From Gracilibacillus dipsosauri (GTDB lineage: Bacteria > Bacillota > Bacilli > Bacillales > Amphibacillaceae): DNA of 64,000 nucleotides. Under the pieces are notes generated by a model. That model saw nothing but the letters and a program-made list of their open reading frames with translations. It was not told the DNA's origin and ran no database searches. The first letter of the stretch is position 1, and the number at the start of each line of letters is the position of its first letter. The stretch is from contig NZ_QGTD01000008.1 of the NCBI RefSeq assembly GCF_003176895.1, forward strand, positions 806,001-870,000, given 5' to 3'. Below are positions 27,926 through 38,615 of the stretch, one piece after another. Made by a program: the position numbers and the translations under genes.

Positions 27926-27932
27926 TCTTGTG
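27894..27932. terminator. Hairpin overlapping the end of tmcAL
   Basis: CACAAGATTACA (27894-27905) and TGTAATCTTGTG (27921-27932) form a perfect 12-bp stem, extended inside by GCC/GGC. The tmcAL stop lies in the right arm, so the hairpin is partly coding. It sits between convergent tmcAL and ylbL; no strong T tract follows on either side. Confidence 0.6.
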
Positions 27933-27940
27933 TAAAAATA

Positions 27941-28960
27941 TCAATTGGAGAGATTTTCTAAATATTCTACTGCATCCTTGAAGTGATCAACTGGAACAAC
28001 TTTCATATCTGTACCTATCTCTTCTGCAACTTTTTTTGCCACTTGATAATTGGAGTTATCTCTGCCATTTTCATTTGGTGCAAAGAAAATATCGCTATTG
28101 GCACGATCGGCTGCTACCACCTTTTTGTCAATTCCGCCAATTCTCCCAACATTGCCATCATAATCAATCTCACCTGTTCCTGCGATTTGGAAGCCATGTG
28201 TCATGTCCTCCTCTGTTAACTGATCATAGATTTCCAAAGAAAACATTAATCCAGCACTTGGACCTCCTATATCTCCACTTGAGAAGTTGACTGCTGGTTT
28301 TTCTGTGACTTCTCGATTAGTGACTAACTGAATTCCAATTCCCGGTTTTCCATCTAGCTCTTCCATTTTTACTAATTCTATATTCTCGTTAAATTCTTTT
28401 CCATCTCGTTGAATTTTTAACTGTATAGTATCCCCAGGTTGTTTACTAGTAACAGCTTGGATAAGGTCATCCGCTTCTTGGATTTGATCATGATCGATTT
28501 CTATGATCTTATCTCCTGGCTTTAATATTTTTTCAGCAGGCATTCCTTCTAACACGGATACGACATACACTCCCTCATATTCAATATCGATCTCACGATT
28601 TGCTGCTTGATAAGCAACTACGGTAGCCGCTTCTTGGGAGCTTTCCATCATCATTAATTGTAGCTGATGATAACTATCATTAGACATCCCTTCTGGCAAC
28701 ACTTCCTCAATTGGCAGAATTTCATGATAGTCTCTCACTTTAGCTAATAAGTATTGAAAAGGAGTAGCTTGCCCTCCTTGAATTGTCACAAGATGCATAT
28801 CCCCTTCACTTTTATATCCATCTGTTACTTGAACAACTGGATTCAAAGCGTCCGCACTTCCAGGTTTATGTATATAAAACGGTAACTGATAGCTGAAAAA
28901 TAAAAAAATTGCTACTAAGGCTACGATATAACCAGTAAATCTAAGCGTCTTTCCCTGCAT
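27941..28960 (-). CDS. ylbL: PDZ-domain Lon-type serine protease YlbL
   Basis: Membrane-anchored protease with its catalytic domain outside the cell. 339 residues: membrane segment (about 8-26), PDZ domain (about 115-215, with GMPAEKILKPGDKI), and a Lon-like proteolytic domain with the serine motif GGPSAGLMFSLEIYDQLT and a lysine in GGIDKKVVAADRA. In B. subtilis YlbL degrades the division inhibitor YneA along with CtpA. ATG 28960 has AGAGGG upstream and gives the usual N-terminus; the frame to 29002 seems too long. Confidence 0.9.
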   Translation of the reverse strand: MQGKTLRFTGYIVALVAIFLFFSYQLPFYIHKPGSADALNPVVQVTDGYKSEGDMHLVTIQGGQATPFQYLLAKVRDYHEILPIEEVLPEGMSNDSYHQLQLMMMESSQEAATVVAYQAANREIDIEYEGVYVVSVLEGMPAEKILKPGDKIIEIDHDQIQEADDLIQAVTSKQPGDTIQLKIQRDGKEFNENIELVKMEELDGKPGIGIQLVTNREVTEKPAVNFSSGDIGGPSAGLMFSLEIYDQLTEEDMTHGFQIAGTGEIDYDGNVGRIGGIDKKVVAADRANSDIFFAPNENGRDNSNYQVAKKVAEEIGTDMKVVPVDHFKDAVEYLENLSN

Positions 28961-29141
28961 GAAATCCCTCTTTCTTTTTTTAACTTCCATTATCTCCATC
29001 AATATAAAAGTATATATTTCTATCGAGAATCATATATCTTGAATGATGGTTGTCCTAAAATTAGCCGGATACAATCCATGCTCATTTTACTACTTATTCC
29101 ATTTTACGTACAGAATATTGTCGAAATAAGGAGGAAGCAAT

Positions 29142-31358
<2,217 letters not shown>

Positions 31359-31465
31359 ATTATTACCTTCTTTCTAGCGTGAATCTATCTTACTATAGCA
31401 CGCATTCAATCTTTTACTCAAATACTGATGTATATTTTTAAAAAAATTGTCCAAACTTTTAGTAG

Positions 31466-31603
31466 AGCAACTATTGGTTGCTTAATTCGGAGAAGACTTA
31501 CATTTCCCCATAAGTTCTTCCTCCGGTTTCTCCTCTCCCTTTTCTTTTTATTTTCTGATAGAAAATAAAAAGAACCTGCAACAGTTGGTTGCAGGTTTTT
31601 TTT
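31466..31603 (+). ncRNA. Possible small RNA with C/U-rich loop and strong terminator
   Basis: In the 257-base gap between rsmD and ylbG the plus strand shows a small hairpin (AGCAAC/GTTGCT, 31466-31482), a C/U-rich segment with TTCCTCC and CTCCTCTCCC (about 31518-31539), a perfect 14-bp AT hairpin (31542-31574), and a GC-rich hairpin (31573-31597) followed by T8. The last hairpin can also end ylbG transcripts. C/U-rich loops that could pair with ribosome sites are typical of small RNAs such as FsrA or RoxS, but no clear promoter was found. Confidence 0.35.
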
Positions 31604-31615
31604 ATTCTATAGGTA

Positions 31616-31891
31616 TTAAATACCCATCTTATAATCATATTCTTTAGCCTTATCAATTGACGTACTCTCGAACTCTGTTTTGATAAAAGGCTTATATGAT
31701 GGTTCTACCTCTGTAACGTAAGATAATTTCAATAATGCAGCCATTACTTCGTCTAATTCTTCTTGATTAACATAAATAATGGCATATTTAAGCTTTTTCG
31801 ATACATGAATCAAATGACCATATCGTTTTAAATGCTTGACATGTTTCATTTGGTGGAACCATACAATGACTGCTTGGCGTTTTACTAGCAT
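31616..31891 (-). CDS. ylbG: YlbG family small protein (UPF0298)
   Basis: A 91-residue conserved Firmicutes protein of unknown function with a ferredoxin-like alpha/beta outline (AIIYVNQEELDEVMAALLKL). ATG 31891 has GAGG 6 bases upstream; the frame back to 31903 only adds four residues. It lies between ylbF and rsmD, as in B. subtilis. Confidence 0.88.
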   Translation of the reverse strand: MLVKRQAVIVWFHQMKHVKHLKRYGHLIHVSKKLKYAIIYVNQEELDEVMAALLKLSYVTEVEPSYKPFIKTEFESTSIDKAKEYDYKMGI

Positions 31892-31999
31892 GATTATCCT
31901 CACCTTTTTGAAGATTTACCCCACAAATAACTACAATTAGACCTAGATTAAAAGCAAAAATCAAATAGAGTAAACTGTCATACCCTTTTCTCTAATCCA

Positions 32000-32443
32000 T
32001 TAAGAAGCTCTACAGCCACAGCCTCCACTTCCAGAGCCACAACCACAGCCTCCGTCAGTTAATAAAGCTCCATCCTTTGGCACTTTCACTTTATCACTAA
32101 CACTAAAGGCAACGATTTGACTAATTTCATCCAGTAATCCTTGAAGATTCGTTTCAGCAACTTTATATGTAGCAATAGTCTCGTGCATGTCCATCTCTCT
32201 TTTTGCTACACGCATCTCTTTCATAATTTTACTATAATCAGGGTGGTAACGACCGAATCGCTCTACTTCCTCATATAATTCTTTCATTTTATTAAATTCT
32301 TTTATTAGCTTCTGCGCATCATTATCTTGCTCCATGCGCTTTTTTGCCTCGTCATAAGCTTGTTTTACTTCAGATTGAAGTACCATTTGGCCTAAAGCCT
32401 CGGATTTATCTAAAATATCAACAATTTCCATTGTTGCTATCAT
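32000..32443 (-). CDS. ylbF: RNA-maturation/competence regulator YlbF (RicF)
   Basis: Subunit of the YmcA-YlbF-YaaT (Ric) complex, which binds iron-sulfur clusters and works with RNase Y in mRNA maturation, affecting competence, sporulation and biofilm. 147 residues, mostly alpha-helical, with a C-terminal cysteine/glycine motif (GGCGCGSGSGGCGCRAS) that supplies cluster ligands. ATG 32443 has GGAGG 7 bases upstream; a TTG at 32446 precedes it. Confidence 0.92.
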   Translation of the reverse strand: MIATMEIVDILDKSEALGQMVLQSEVKQAYDEAKKRMEQDNDAQKLIKEFNKMKELYEEVERFGRYHPDYSKIMKEMRVAKREMDMHETIATYKVAETNLQGLLDEISQIVAFSVSDKVKVPKDGALLTDGGCGCGSGSGGCGCRAS

Positions 32444-32506
32444 CAAAACACCTCCATATTTGTATCATATCAACTTTTGGGCAAAAATAAAAGAGGCAGC
32501 ATTCAA

Positions 32507-32740
32507 TTAATCATTCATTGAACCTGCCATCTGCATTAGTAATTGCACTAATTGAATATTTTGCTGTGTCTTTTCAAGCCTCTGCGGAAGTGTCTTTCCG
32601 TAATATTGCTTCGATGTATATTCCAGTTCACGCAAACGATTCTTATCCCTTGATAAATAACGATACCATTCAGGATTTTTTCGAATGAAGCTCCACAAGT
32701 CTTCTCTTTGTTGCAAATAATGGTAAGTTTCTGGCTCCAA
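32507..32740 (-). CDS. ylbE: YlbE-like protein
   Basis: A 77-residue protein of the YlbE-like family, unknown function, confined to Bacillaceae and relatives. Features are a W-rich central part (DLWSFIRKNPEWYRYLSRD). The start is TTG 32740 with AGAGGAGG just upstream, overlapping the ylbD stop region; the open frame to 32776 is not needed. It is cotranscribed with ylbD. Confidence 0.82.
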   Translation of the reverse strand: MEPETYHYLQQREDLWSFIRKNPEWYRYLSRDKNRLRELEYTSKQYYGKTLPQRLEKTQQNIQLVQLLMQMAGSMND

Positions 32741-32753
32741 TTTTATACCTCCT

Positions 32754-33134
32754 CTAATCTCGCGTTCTAAATGCAAATGGATCTGGTCTATTGGTTACGT
32801 CTTGATTAGAAGAGTTGGTATAATCCTTATACTGACCAATTAGACCGACAACCTGGTTAATGGCTCCACTCAAATCATTGATATGTTTCTCTACCTTGTC
32901 AAGATCTAATTGGCCTAGCTGCTTTAATATTTTGGCATGTAGTGAATCGCTTTCTTCCTTGTTATGTTCTGATTTGTTCTCCTTCCAAATGGGATCATCT
33001 TCACCAAGTAATACAAACTGCTCGTAAAGTTCCTGCCAAGTCGATTCCCCACTCCGAACTTTTTTCACCAGCTCAGGATGGTCTTTTATAAATGCTTTAA
33101 ATTGCTTAACAGATGGATGGAGTGAATCAGTCAT
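32754..33134 (-). CDS. ylbD: YlbD family putative coat protein
   Basis: A 126-residue protein matching the YlbD family, annotated in B. subtilis as a putative coat protein. The N-terminal part carries FKAFIKDHPELVKKVRSGES and WQELYEQFVLLGEDD; the C-terminal half is a probable coiled coil followed by a polar tail (FAFRTRD). The coat role is weakly supported. It stands between ylbC and ylbE. Confidence 0.82.
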   Translation of the reverse strand: MTDSLHPSVKQFKAFIKDHPELVKKVRSGESTWQELYEQFVLLGEDDPIWKENKSEHNKEESDSLHAKILKQLGQLDLDKVEKHINDLSGAINQVVGLIGQYKDYTNSSNQDVTNRPDPFAFRTRD

Positions 33135-33206
33135 GATCGGACTTCCTTCCTTTTACTAGTATCCACTATAGTCTATGTTGAAAATAGTGACATGTGTCAA
33201 TCCGTA

Positions 33207-34247
33207 TTATTTTTGTAAAAAGTTTTGGGTATAGTAAAGGTGGTAGGCACCTGCTCCAAGATGGGTATATTCTTCTTTTAATAAGGCATCTCTATGACCT
33301 TCGCTATTTAACCAGCCATGAATGACTGCAGGTACATCAACATAGTTTGCAGCAATATTCTCTCCCGCAGATAAATAATAGGCATCTGCATTGGTTAAAC
33401 GCTCCTTTAAACCGTCACCATTAAGACTATAATGAGAAAAATAATTCTGCTCGAACATATCCTTACTATGATCCTTGGCTGCTTTCGCTGCTAAATCATC
33501 CCAAGATAATTCACTCACGTTATACTGAGCTCTGATAAGATTAGTTACATCCAAAATCTGTTTCTCCATCCCTTGCTCAATCCCTTTCCATTCTTCCTTA
33601 GAAGGGTTTTCTGGCTCTGTTATCGTTCCAGCATAATAAAGCTCATAAGGCTTTTGTATCTCCATCAGTTCCTTGTTCATATACCGTACACCTGCTAAAA
33701 TTTGTTCATATTGGTCAAAATATAATTGAACATAGTTGTTATCGGATAACTTTACAACAGGTCGTAACTTTAAATCCTTGTCTGATAATTTAAATCGCAA
33801 ATTATCAAATTCTATTTCATTCTTTAATTCGTATGAGTCTGAAATTTCCTGATAGGCTTGACCAATTTTAAAGGGTTGGATGGAGATAGGTTCAGATGGT
33901 GTATAGATCGAAACTATCTTGTTTTCTTTAACACCTATCTGAAAGTATTGGTCTTTCTCTTTATAGATCCACCACTCGTATCCATAGGGTGTTGGATCTA
34001 TTCGATCAGCTTCACCATAATTATCTATTACTTTTTGCACATCTTTGTTCATATATTTCCATATAACATGTTGATAGGCCATAATTGGATGATCTTTCGC
34101 TAAATTTTCCTTGTTCGATGGACCTTTGTTTGACACGACATTTTTTTCTGCACGAATTTCTACCATTTCCTCTTTCGTTAAATAAAAGCAAAGAAATACT
34201 ACAACGGGGATGCCTATGATTAATAGTATCTTGATTCTTGTTTTCAT
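33207..34247 (-). CDS. ylbC: CAP (SCP/PR1) domain protein YlbC
   Basis: A 346-residue protein with an N-terminal membrane anchor or signal (about 6-24), a central CAP-associated region, and a C-terminal CAP/SCP domain from about 235 (TNLIRAQYNVSELSWDDL, FSHYSLNGDGL, GENIA, HGWLNSEGHRDALL). In homologous spore-former proteins the CAP domain is secreted; its substrate is unknown. Position next to ylbD matches B. subtilis. Confidence 0.88.
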   Translation of the reverse strand: MKTRIKILLIIGIPVVVFLCFYLTKEEMVEIRAEKNVVSNKGPSNKENLAKDHPIMAYQHVIWKYMNKDVQKVIDNYGEADRIDPTPYGYEWWIYKEKDQYFQIGVKENKIVSIYTPSEPISIQPFKIGQAYQEISDSYELKNEIEFDNLRFKLSDKDLKLRPVVKLSDNNYVQLYFDQYEQILAGVRYMNKELMEIQKPYELYYAGTITEPENPSKEEWKGIEQGMEKQILDVTNLIRAQYNVSELSWDDLAAKAAKDHSKDMFEQNYFSHYSLNGDGLKERLTNADAYYLSAGENIAANYVDVPAVIHGWLNSEGHRDALLKEEYTHLGAGAYHLYYTQNFLQK

Positions 34248-34393
34248 CTATTACTTCCACCATCCTTTTCTATATTCCTATATTAAATATATAGAGGAGA
34301 AAAAGTTTTTATACTGATTCTTCAATATAAATTGCATCTTCCTGCAATTCATACTATTATAGTTTTAGTGATAATTTTAGATGGGGTGAATGT

Positions 34394-34759
34394 ATGAAAA
34401 TTCAAGACACAGGTTTAGAAGAATTATTGATTGATTTAAAACCATTAGATGATGGGATGGAACGCGCTAATTTTGTTCGTGCCGGTCAATGGGATTATGA
34501 GCGAGTTACATATGATTATAAAATTGGATCACCAGAAGAAAATGTAACCTATTACATTAGAATGCAAGGATATGCAGTAGAAGGAGATGTGGATCGTGGA
34601 GATGCGGTTATTAAACTACTTACTCCTTTAATCGGTAAACATTATTACCCACATGGTATTGAATATGGAGAAGAAGAAGACTTCCCAACAACTACTGTAG
34701 AACGCGCGAAAAAAATATTGAAAAATGTGAAGGAAAATATTCAACCATTTGCAAAATGA
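34394..34759 (+). CDS. ylbA: YugN-like family protein (YlbA)
   Basis: A 121-residue soluble protein. The segments RAGQWDYERVTYDYK and GYAVEGDVDRGDAVIKLL, then GKHYYPHGIEYGE, are typical of the YugN-like family; function is unknown. Position at the cta end of the ylb block agrees with B. subtilis ylbA, although here it is on the opposite strand from ylbC. ylbB (a CBS protein) is absent. Followed by a strong terminator. Confidence 0.75.
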   Translation: MKIQDTGLEELLIDLKPLDDGMERANFVRAGQWDYERVTYDYKIGSPEENVTYYIRMQGYAVEGDVDRGDAVIKLLTPLIGKHYYPHGIEYGEEEDFPTTTVERAKKILKNVKENIQPFAK

Positions 34760-34779
34760 TGTATGTAGTAATGCATATC

Positions 34780-34811
34780 CGGCTGTATACCTAATTATAC
34801 AGCCGTTTTTT
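34780..34811 (+). terminator. Terminator of ylbA
   Basis: A perfect 10-bp stem (CGGCTGTATA with TATACAGCCG), 6-base loop and T6 tail on the plus strand, 21 bases after the stop. Confidence 0.92.
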
Positions 34812-34882
34812 AGCAAAACTGATAAATAGATTGGCATCTAACACTGGGGCAATTATCCTGTGAAAGGAGAAATTGGTTTATT

Positions 34883-35941
34883 TTGATAAAAAATATTACA
34901 AAACAACAATGGAAGTTAATTATTTCGTTGATCATTATTGTCATTGCAGCTTTCTTCATTTTGCCTGTTTCCATACCGTTAATTATTGCTTTTATTACAG
35001 CACTGGTGCTAAATCCACTTATCCGCTGGTTCATGAGAGTAGCTAAAATGAATCGAAAACTTGCCGTAACAACTGTGTTTATTTTATTTCTACTCTTAAT
35101 CAGTACAATCGGTACATATGCTGTTACAAAATTAATTACTCAAGTAATCCAATTCACCGAAAATTTACCTGATTATATTGTTCAAATAAATCATAAATTA
35201 GCAGAATGGGAAGCTAACCTAGAGCATGTTACAGAGGATTTGCCTGATGAACTGATGGATCAAGTAAAATCAGAGATTGAAGGTACATTACTCACTTTAA
35301 GCAATCAGTTACGAGAAATTCTTAACATAGAGAAAATCGCAAAAGCTATTAGCCTAGTTCCTGAATATCTTGTAAGCTTGCTTGTCTACTTAATCGGCTT
35401 ATTTTTGTTTATGCTTGAATTACCAAAATTAAAATCGATCGGATATTCCCATTTAACGGAGAGAACAGCTGAAAAAGTAAAATTTATGAATGCACGTCTA
35501 TCCTATGTGATTTTAGGATTTTTCAAGGCTCAATTTTTAGTTAGTGTGATTATTTTTATTGTCAGCTTAATTGGATTACTGATTATCGTTCCTGAATATG
35601 CGCTTATCATGTCCTTAATTATTTGGATCATCGATTTTATTCCAATCATTGGTTCTATCGTTATTTTAGGTCCTTGGGCTTTATATATGTTTATTGTTGG
35701 TGATCTATTTGTTGGGATTCAGCTATCTATTTTAGCTATTATTCTACTGGCTATCCGAAGAACAGTGGAACCTAAGGTGATGGGGAAACATATTGGCTTA
35801 TCACCACTTGCCACATTGATTGCGATGTATGTAGGATTAAAATTACTAGGCCTGCTTGGTTTTATCGTCGGTCCGTTAATTGTTATTGCATTTAATTCAG
35901 CAAAAGAGGCAGGGATAATTAGATGGGATTTTAAACTTTAA
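34883..35941 (+). CDS. AI-2E/YtvI-type permease family membrane protein
   Basis: A 352-residue polytopic protein of the AI-2E transporter (UPF0118) superfamily. Paired hydrophobic segments lie at about 10-90 and in the C-terminal half, around an amphipathic central domain (about 95-160). The motif DFIPIIGSIVILGPWALY (near 248) and LSPLATLIAMYVGLKLLG are characteristic. It is close to the sporulation protein YtvI of B. subtilis, but other members of the family act as Na+/H+ antiporters, so I leave it unnamed. The TTG start lies rather far (13 bases) from GGAG. Confidence 0.8.
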   Translation: MIKNITKQQWKLIISLIIIVIAAFFILPVSIPLIIAFITALVLNPLIRWFMRVAKMNRKLAVTTVFILFLLLISTIGTYAVTKLITQVIQFTENLPDYIVQINHKLAEWEANLEHVTEDLPDELMDQVKSEIEGTLLTLSNQLREILNIEKIAKAISLVPEYLVSLLVYLIGLFLFMLELPKLKSIGYSHLTERTAEKVKFMNARLSYVILGFFKAQFLVSVIIFIVSLIGLLIIVPEYALIMSLIIWIIDFIPIIGSIVILGPWALYMFIVGDLFVGIQLSILAIILLAIRRTVEPKVMGKHIGLSPLATLIAMYVGLKLLGLLGFIVGPLIVIAFNSAKEAGIIRWDFKL

Positions 35942-35946
35942 AAAGA

Positions 35947-35970
35947 GCTACCCGCAGGGGTAGTTTTTTT
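35947..35970 (+). terminator. Terminator of the YtvI-like gene
   Basis: CTACCC and GGGTAG enclose GCAG, with extra G-T and A-T pairs below, followed by T7. It begins 6 bases after the stop. Confidence 0.9.
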
Positions 35971-35973
35971 ATG

Positions 35974-36082
35974 TGTGGCTGGGACAAAAGAATAGTAAAG
36001 AAAGAAAAATCCGAACATTAATATTTCTGCACTGAAATCGCTCCGTCAAAATACTCCGCTTAGTCAGAGGATTGTTCGGATT
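35974..36082. repeat. Likely dispersed extragenic repeat (GGCTGGGACAAAA type)
   Basis: The element begins with GTGGCTGGGACAAAAG and contains AATCCGAACA (36008-36017) and its perfect complement TGTTCGGATT (36073-36082), 55 bases apart. Noncoding sequences opening with this CTGGGACAAAA motif recur in many low-GC Firmicute genomes. Only one copy is seen in this window, so the dispersed nature is inference. Confidence 0.5.
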
Positions 36083-36117
36083 CTCATTCGCTTTAATTAG
36101 TTATCTCCTAACCACTT

Positions 36118-36573
36118 TTATGTTCCTAAAATGGCTTTTATTAAACTTGTCGTTTTACCGCCATCATATAAGACGTATAGTAATAAATAGACCACAACTC
36201 CTGTAATTGCGGAGAAAAACCAGATTACACTTGTTATTGGTCCAATTTTCTGATGTATGGCAATTTTTCGCTTCAATGCTAAAATGATCGTTACAACACC
36301 AAAAACGGCACCTGTTGTGGCTAAAGTAATATGAAATATCAAAAAAATCGTGTAGTAAATTTTTAGATCATCTGGTCCACCAAAGCTTGTGTTTCCTAGA
36401 AATATCGTACGTGATACATAAATGATAAAAAACGCGAGTGCACTAAATGCCGCTGCCAACATTGCTTTTTTATGAGCTTTATACTTCTTTTTTATCACTA
36501 GTCTCCAACCGATGGCCACGAAAATAGCACTTATAATAATAAAAAGTGTACTAATTGTTGGTAATAGCTCCAT
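36118..36573 (-). CDS. DUF420 family membrane protein (YozB-like)
   Basis: A 151-residue protein with four membrane segments, of the DUF420 family. Conserved histidine in FHITLATTG and a HQKIGPIT motif near 120 suggest heme or metal contact. It sits 22 bases after ctaG and is probably part of the caa3 oxidase cluster. DUF420 genes are often near cytochrome oxidase or heme A genes; the role is unknown. Confidence 0.82.
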   Translation of the reverse strand: MELLPTISTLFIIISAIFVAIGWRLVIKKKYKAHKKAMLAAAFSALAFFIIYVSRTIFLGNTSFGGPDDLKIYYTIFLIFHITLATTGAVFGVVTIILALKRKIAIHQKIGPITSVIWFFSAITGVVVYLLLYVLYDGGKTTSLIKAILGT

Positions 36574-36595
36574 GACAACCTACCTTTCCAATACA

Positions 36596-37477
36596 TTAAG
36601 TTTGTTGCTCCGTTGGAAGTGGATCAATTTTGTCCGCACCACTTCTAAACCATGGGAAGAAAATTCTGGCAAGAATAATTCCGTAGATAATCTCCTGTGA
36701 AATCTTCATTAAAATACCGCCCAATTGCTGATCCTCCACGAGTTTAAGTGGTGAGAACATTTCAGGTCCACTTAATTCTAGCCCGCTAAGTACATTTGCT
36801 GGAACACATAGTGCCAGAGCTTGTATCCAACCACCGCTTGCCCCGTAAGTTTGATACAGTGCGTTTGGTGCGAAAATGATCAATGCACAGGCTGGGGTGA
36901 TCAGAACACCATTTGCGACTATGTATCCAATTTTGAGAATTGGAGACAATGTATCCATTTCTCTAATCGGTGTAAAAACTGGCCACCACATTAAAAATGC
37001 TGCAATCAAAATGGTTACCGTAATGAAAGCATGAGCAAACACATCCGCCTTGGCGAAATCAAAAATGACTGGAATATGGTAAAAAGAAAATAAACCGTTA
37101 AAAACAATTAAAGCTATCAATGGTTTAGTGAGTAGTCTCAAAATATTCCGAAGAACTGGAACATTGAAAATACGCTCCCATGCCCATTTTGGAATCCCTT
37201 TAATAATTAAAATAGGGAAAAACAAATAATACAATGCCATTTGTACCATATGTGCTGTAAACATAATATGAGATAGTAGATCAATTGGAGACCCCTTTAT
37301 AATGTATAGAAATAGCATTCCAATGTGAAAGTAAATGATTTGGTTTTTGGTTGCTCTCTTTTCCTCTCTTCGTTTAATAAAAAGAAGAAAATAAGCGAAT
37401 ATTAAAACTCCGATAAAAATTAAGTAATAGGGACTCCATAATGCTCTAAATCCAAAAATTTGTAGCTCTTGCCACAT
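36596..37477 (-). CDS. ctaG: Cytochrome caa3 oxidase assembly factor CtaG
   Basis: Bacillus-type CtaG, a membrane protein needed for caa3 oxidase formation, probably for copper delivery to subunit I. 293 residues and seven segments, beginning MWQELQIFGFRALWSPYY. Conserved histidines lie in HIMFTAHMVQM (near 78) and YHIPVIFD. ATG 37477 has GGAG 8 bases upstream; a GTG at 37486 is less likely. A second, divergent CtaG-like gene is at 60231. Confidence 0.92.
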   Translation of the reverse strand: MWQELQIFGFRALWSPYYLIFIGVLIFAYFLLFIKRREEKRATKNQIIYFHIGMLFLYIIKGSPIDLLSHIMFTAHMVQMALYYLFFPILIIKGIPKWAWERIFNVPVLRNILRLLTKPLIALIVFNGLFSFYHIPVIFDFAKADVFAHAFITVTILIAAFLMWWPVFTPIREMDTLSPILKIGYIVANGVLITPACALIIFAPNALYQTYGASGGWIQALALCVPANVLSGLELSGPEMFSPLKLVEDQQLGGILMKISQEIIYGIILARIFFPWFRSGADKIDPLPTEQQT

Positions 37478-37624
37478 TTTTATCACTCCAATTTAAGTCG
37501 TCACACTAATGCCTATTATACCGAATATGAATATAATTAAAAAGCAGATAATCTGATTATTTTCTACAATTTCATGAACAAAACATCATACCCATTCTTC
37601 TTTGGTCTTTCCCCGTAATAGAAA

Positions 37625-37660
37625 GAACCTGTGAAATGTGTTGATCCACTTCACAGGTTC
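37625..37660 (-). terminator. Terminator after ctaF
   Basis: GAACCTGTGAA and TTCACAGGTTC form a perfect 11-bp stem with a 14-base loop, 6 bases after the ctaF stop and followed on the minus strand by a T-rich tract. It sets ctaCDEF apart from ctaG. Confidence 0.8.
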
Positions 37661-37666
37661 GAATGA

Positions 37667-37990
37667 TTACCACCAAACTAATACAACTAACGCCAAAATC
37701 GTTAGAAATGCGGCAAATACTCCACCATAGAACATAAAGGCAGGCATCTCGTGCCCTTTATGACTCATATGCATGAAATAATAGAGTTGAAAGCCAACTT
37801 GTACCGCAGCAAGAACAATGATTACTGGAATAACGAATAACTTACTCATTTCTGCCATTACCATACCAAATGCAATAATGGTAAAAATAATCATTAAGGC
37901 AAAGGTAATCACTTGTTGCTTCATTTCTTCTTTTCTTTTTTGCTTTTCATATTCTATTTGTGCAGTAGTTGCAGATACTTTTTCCGCCAT
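37667..37990 (-). CDS. ctaF: Cytochrome c oxidase subunit IV (CtaF)
   Basis: Small fourth subunit of the caa3 oxidase. 107 residues: a charged N-terminus (QKRKEEMKQQV) and three membrane segments, with the QLYYFMHMSHKGHE motif of bacterial COX4 proteins near 68. It starts 3 bases after ctaE and is part of the ctaCDEF operon. Confidence 0.93.
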   Translation of the reverse strand: MAEKVSATTAQIEYEKQKRKEEMKQQVITFALMIIFTIIAFGMVMAEMSKLFVIPVIIVLAAVQVGFQLYYFMHMSHKGHEMPAFMFYGGVFAAFLTILALVVLVWW

Positions 37991-37993
37991 CGC

Positions 37994-38614
37994 TTAAAGC
38001 ACCCCCATTAGGTAAACTACCGTAAAGATAAACACCCATACTACATCAATAAAGTGCCAGTAAAGACTTGCAATGTAAAACTTAGGTGCATTATAAAGAT
38101 TAAGTCCTCTTTTCGCATTTCTAATCATTAATGAAACAATCCATAATAACCCGAATAGTACGTGGCCACCGTGAAAACCAACTAAAGTGTAGAAAGCAGA
38201 TCCAAATGCAGAGGATCTTAATGTAAATTCATATTCATGAATATAGTGTGTAAACTCGTAAATTTCTAATCCAAGGAAAGAAAAACCTAATACTACAGTA
38301 ATACCTAACCAGATTTGCATCTTTTTAAAGGCATTGTTTTTCATGTGATACATAGCATAAACACTAGTTAATGAACTTGTTAAAAGTATCATTGTCATGA
38401 TAAAAACTAATTCTAATCCGAATAACTCTTCAGATGTTTTTCCACCATTCACAGAGTCATTTAAGGCCAAATAAGTTCCAAATAAGCTTGCGAAAAGAAC
38501 AGTTTCTCCACCGAGAAAGAACCAAAACCCTACAAATTTATTTCTTCCTTCTAAAGTTCCCTTTTCAGGATTAAGAGGCATTTCTTTTGGATTTAGTACA
38601 TCGTGTTCACTCAT
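37994..38614 (-). CDS. ctaE: Cytochrome c oxidase subunit III (CtaE)
   Basis: Third subunit of the caa3 oxidase. 206 residues and five segments. Typical motifs are FWFFLGGETVLFASLFGTYL (about 30-49), FYTLVGFHGGHVLFGLLW (near 140) and YWHFIDVVWVFIFTVVYL at the C-terminus. One base separates it from ctaD; translation is probably coupled. Length is as expected for the short Bacillus form. Confidence 0.96.
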   Translation of the reverse strand: MSEHDVLNPKEMPLNPEKGTLEGRNKFVGFWFFLGGETVLFASLFGTYLALNDSVNGGKTSEELFGLELVFIMTMILLTSSLTSVYAMYHMKNNAFKKMQIWLGITVVLGFSFLGLEIYEFTHYIHEYEFTLRSSAFGSAFYTLVGFHGGHVLFGLLWIVSLMIRNAKRGLNLYNAPKFYIASLYWHFIDVVWVFIFTVVYLMGVL

Positions 38615-38615
38615 T

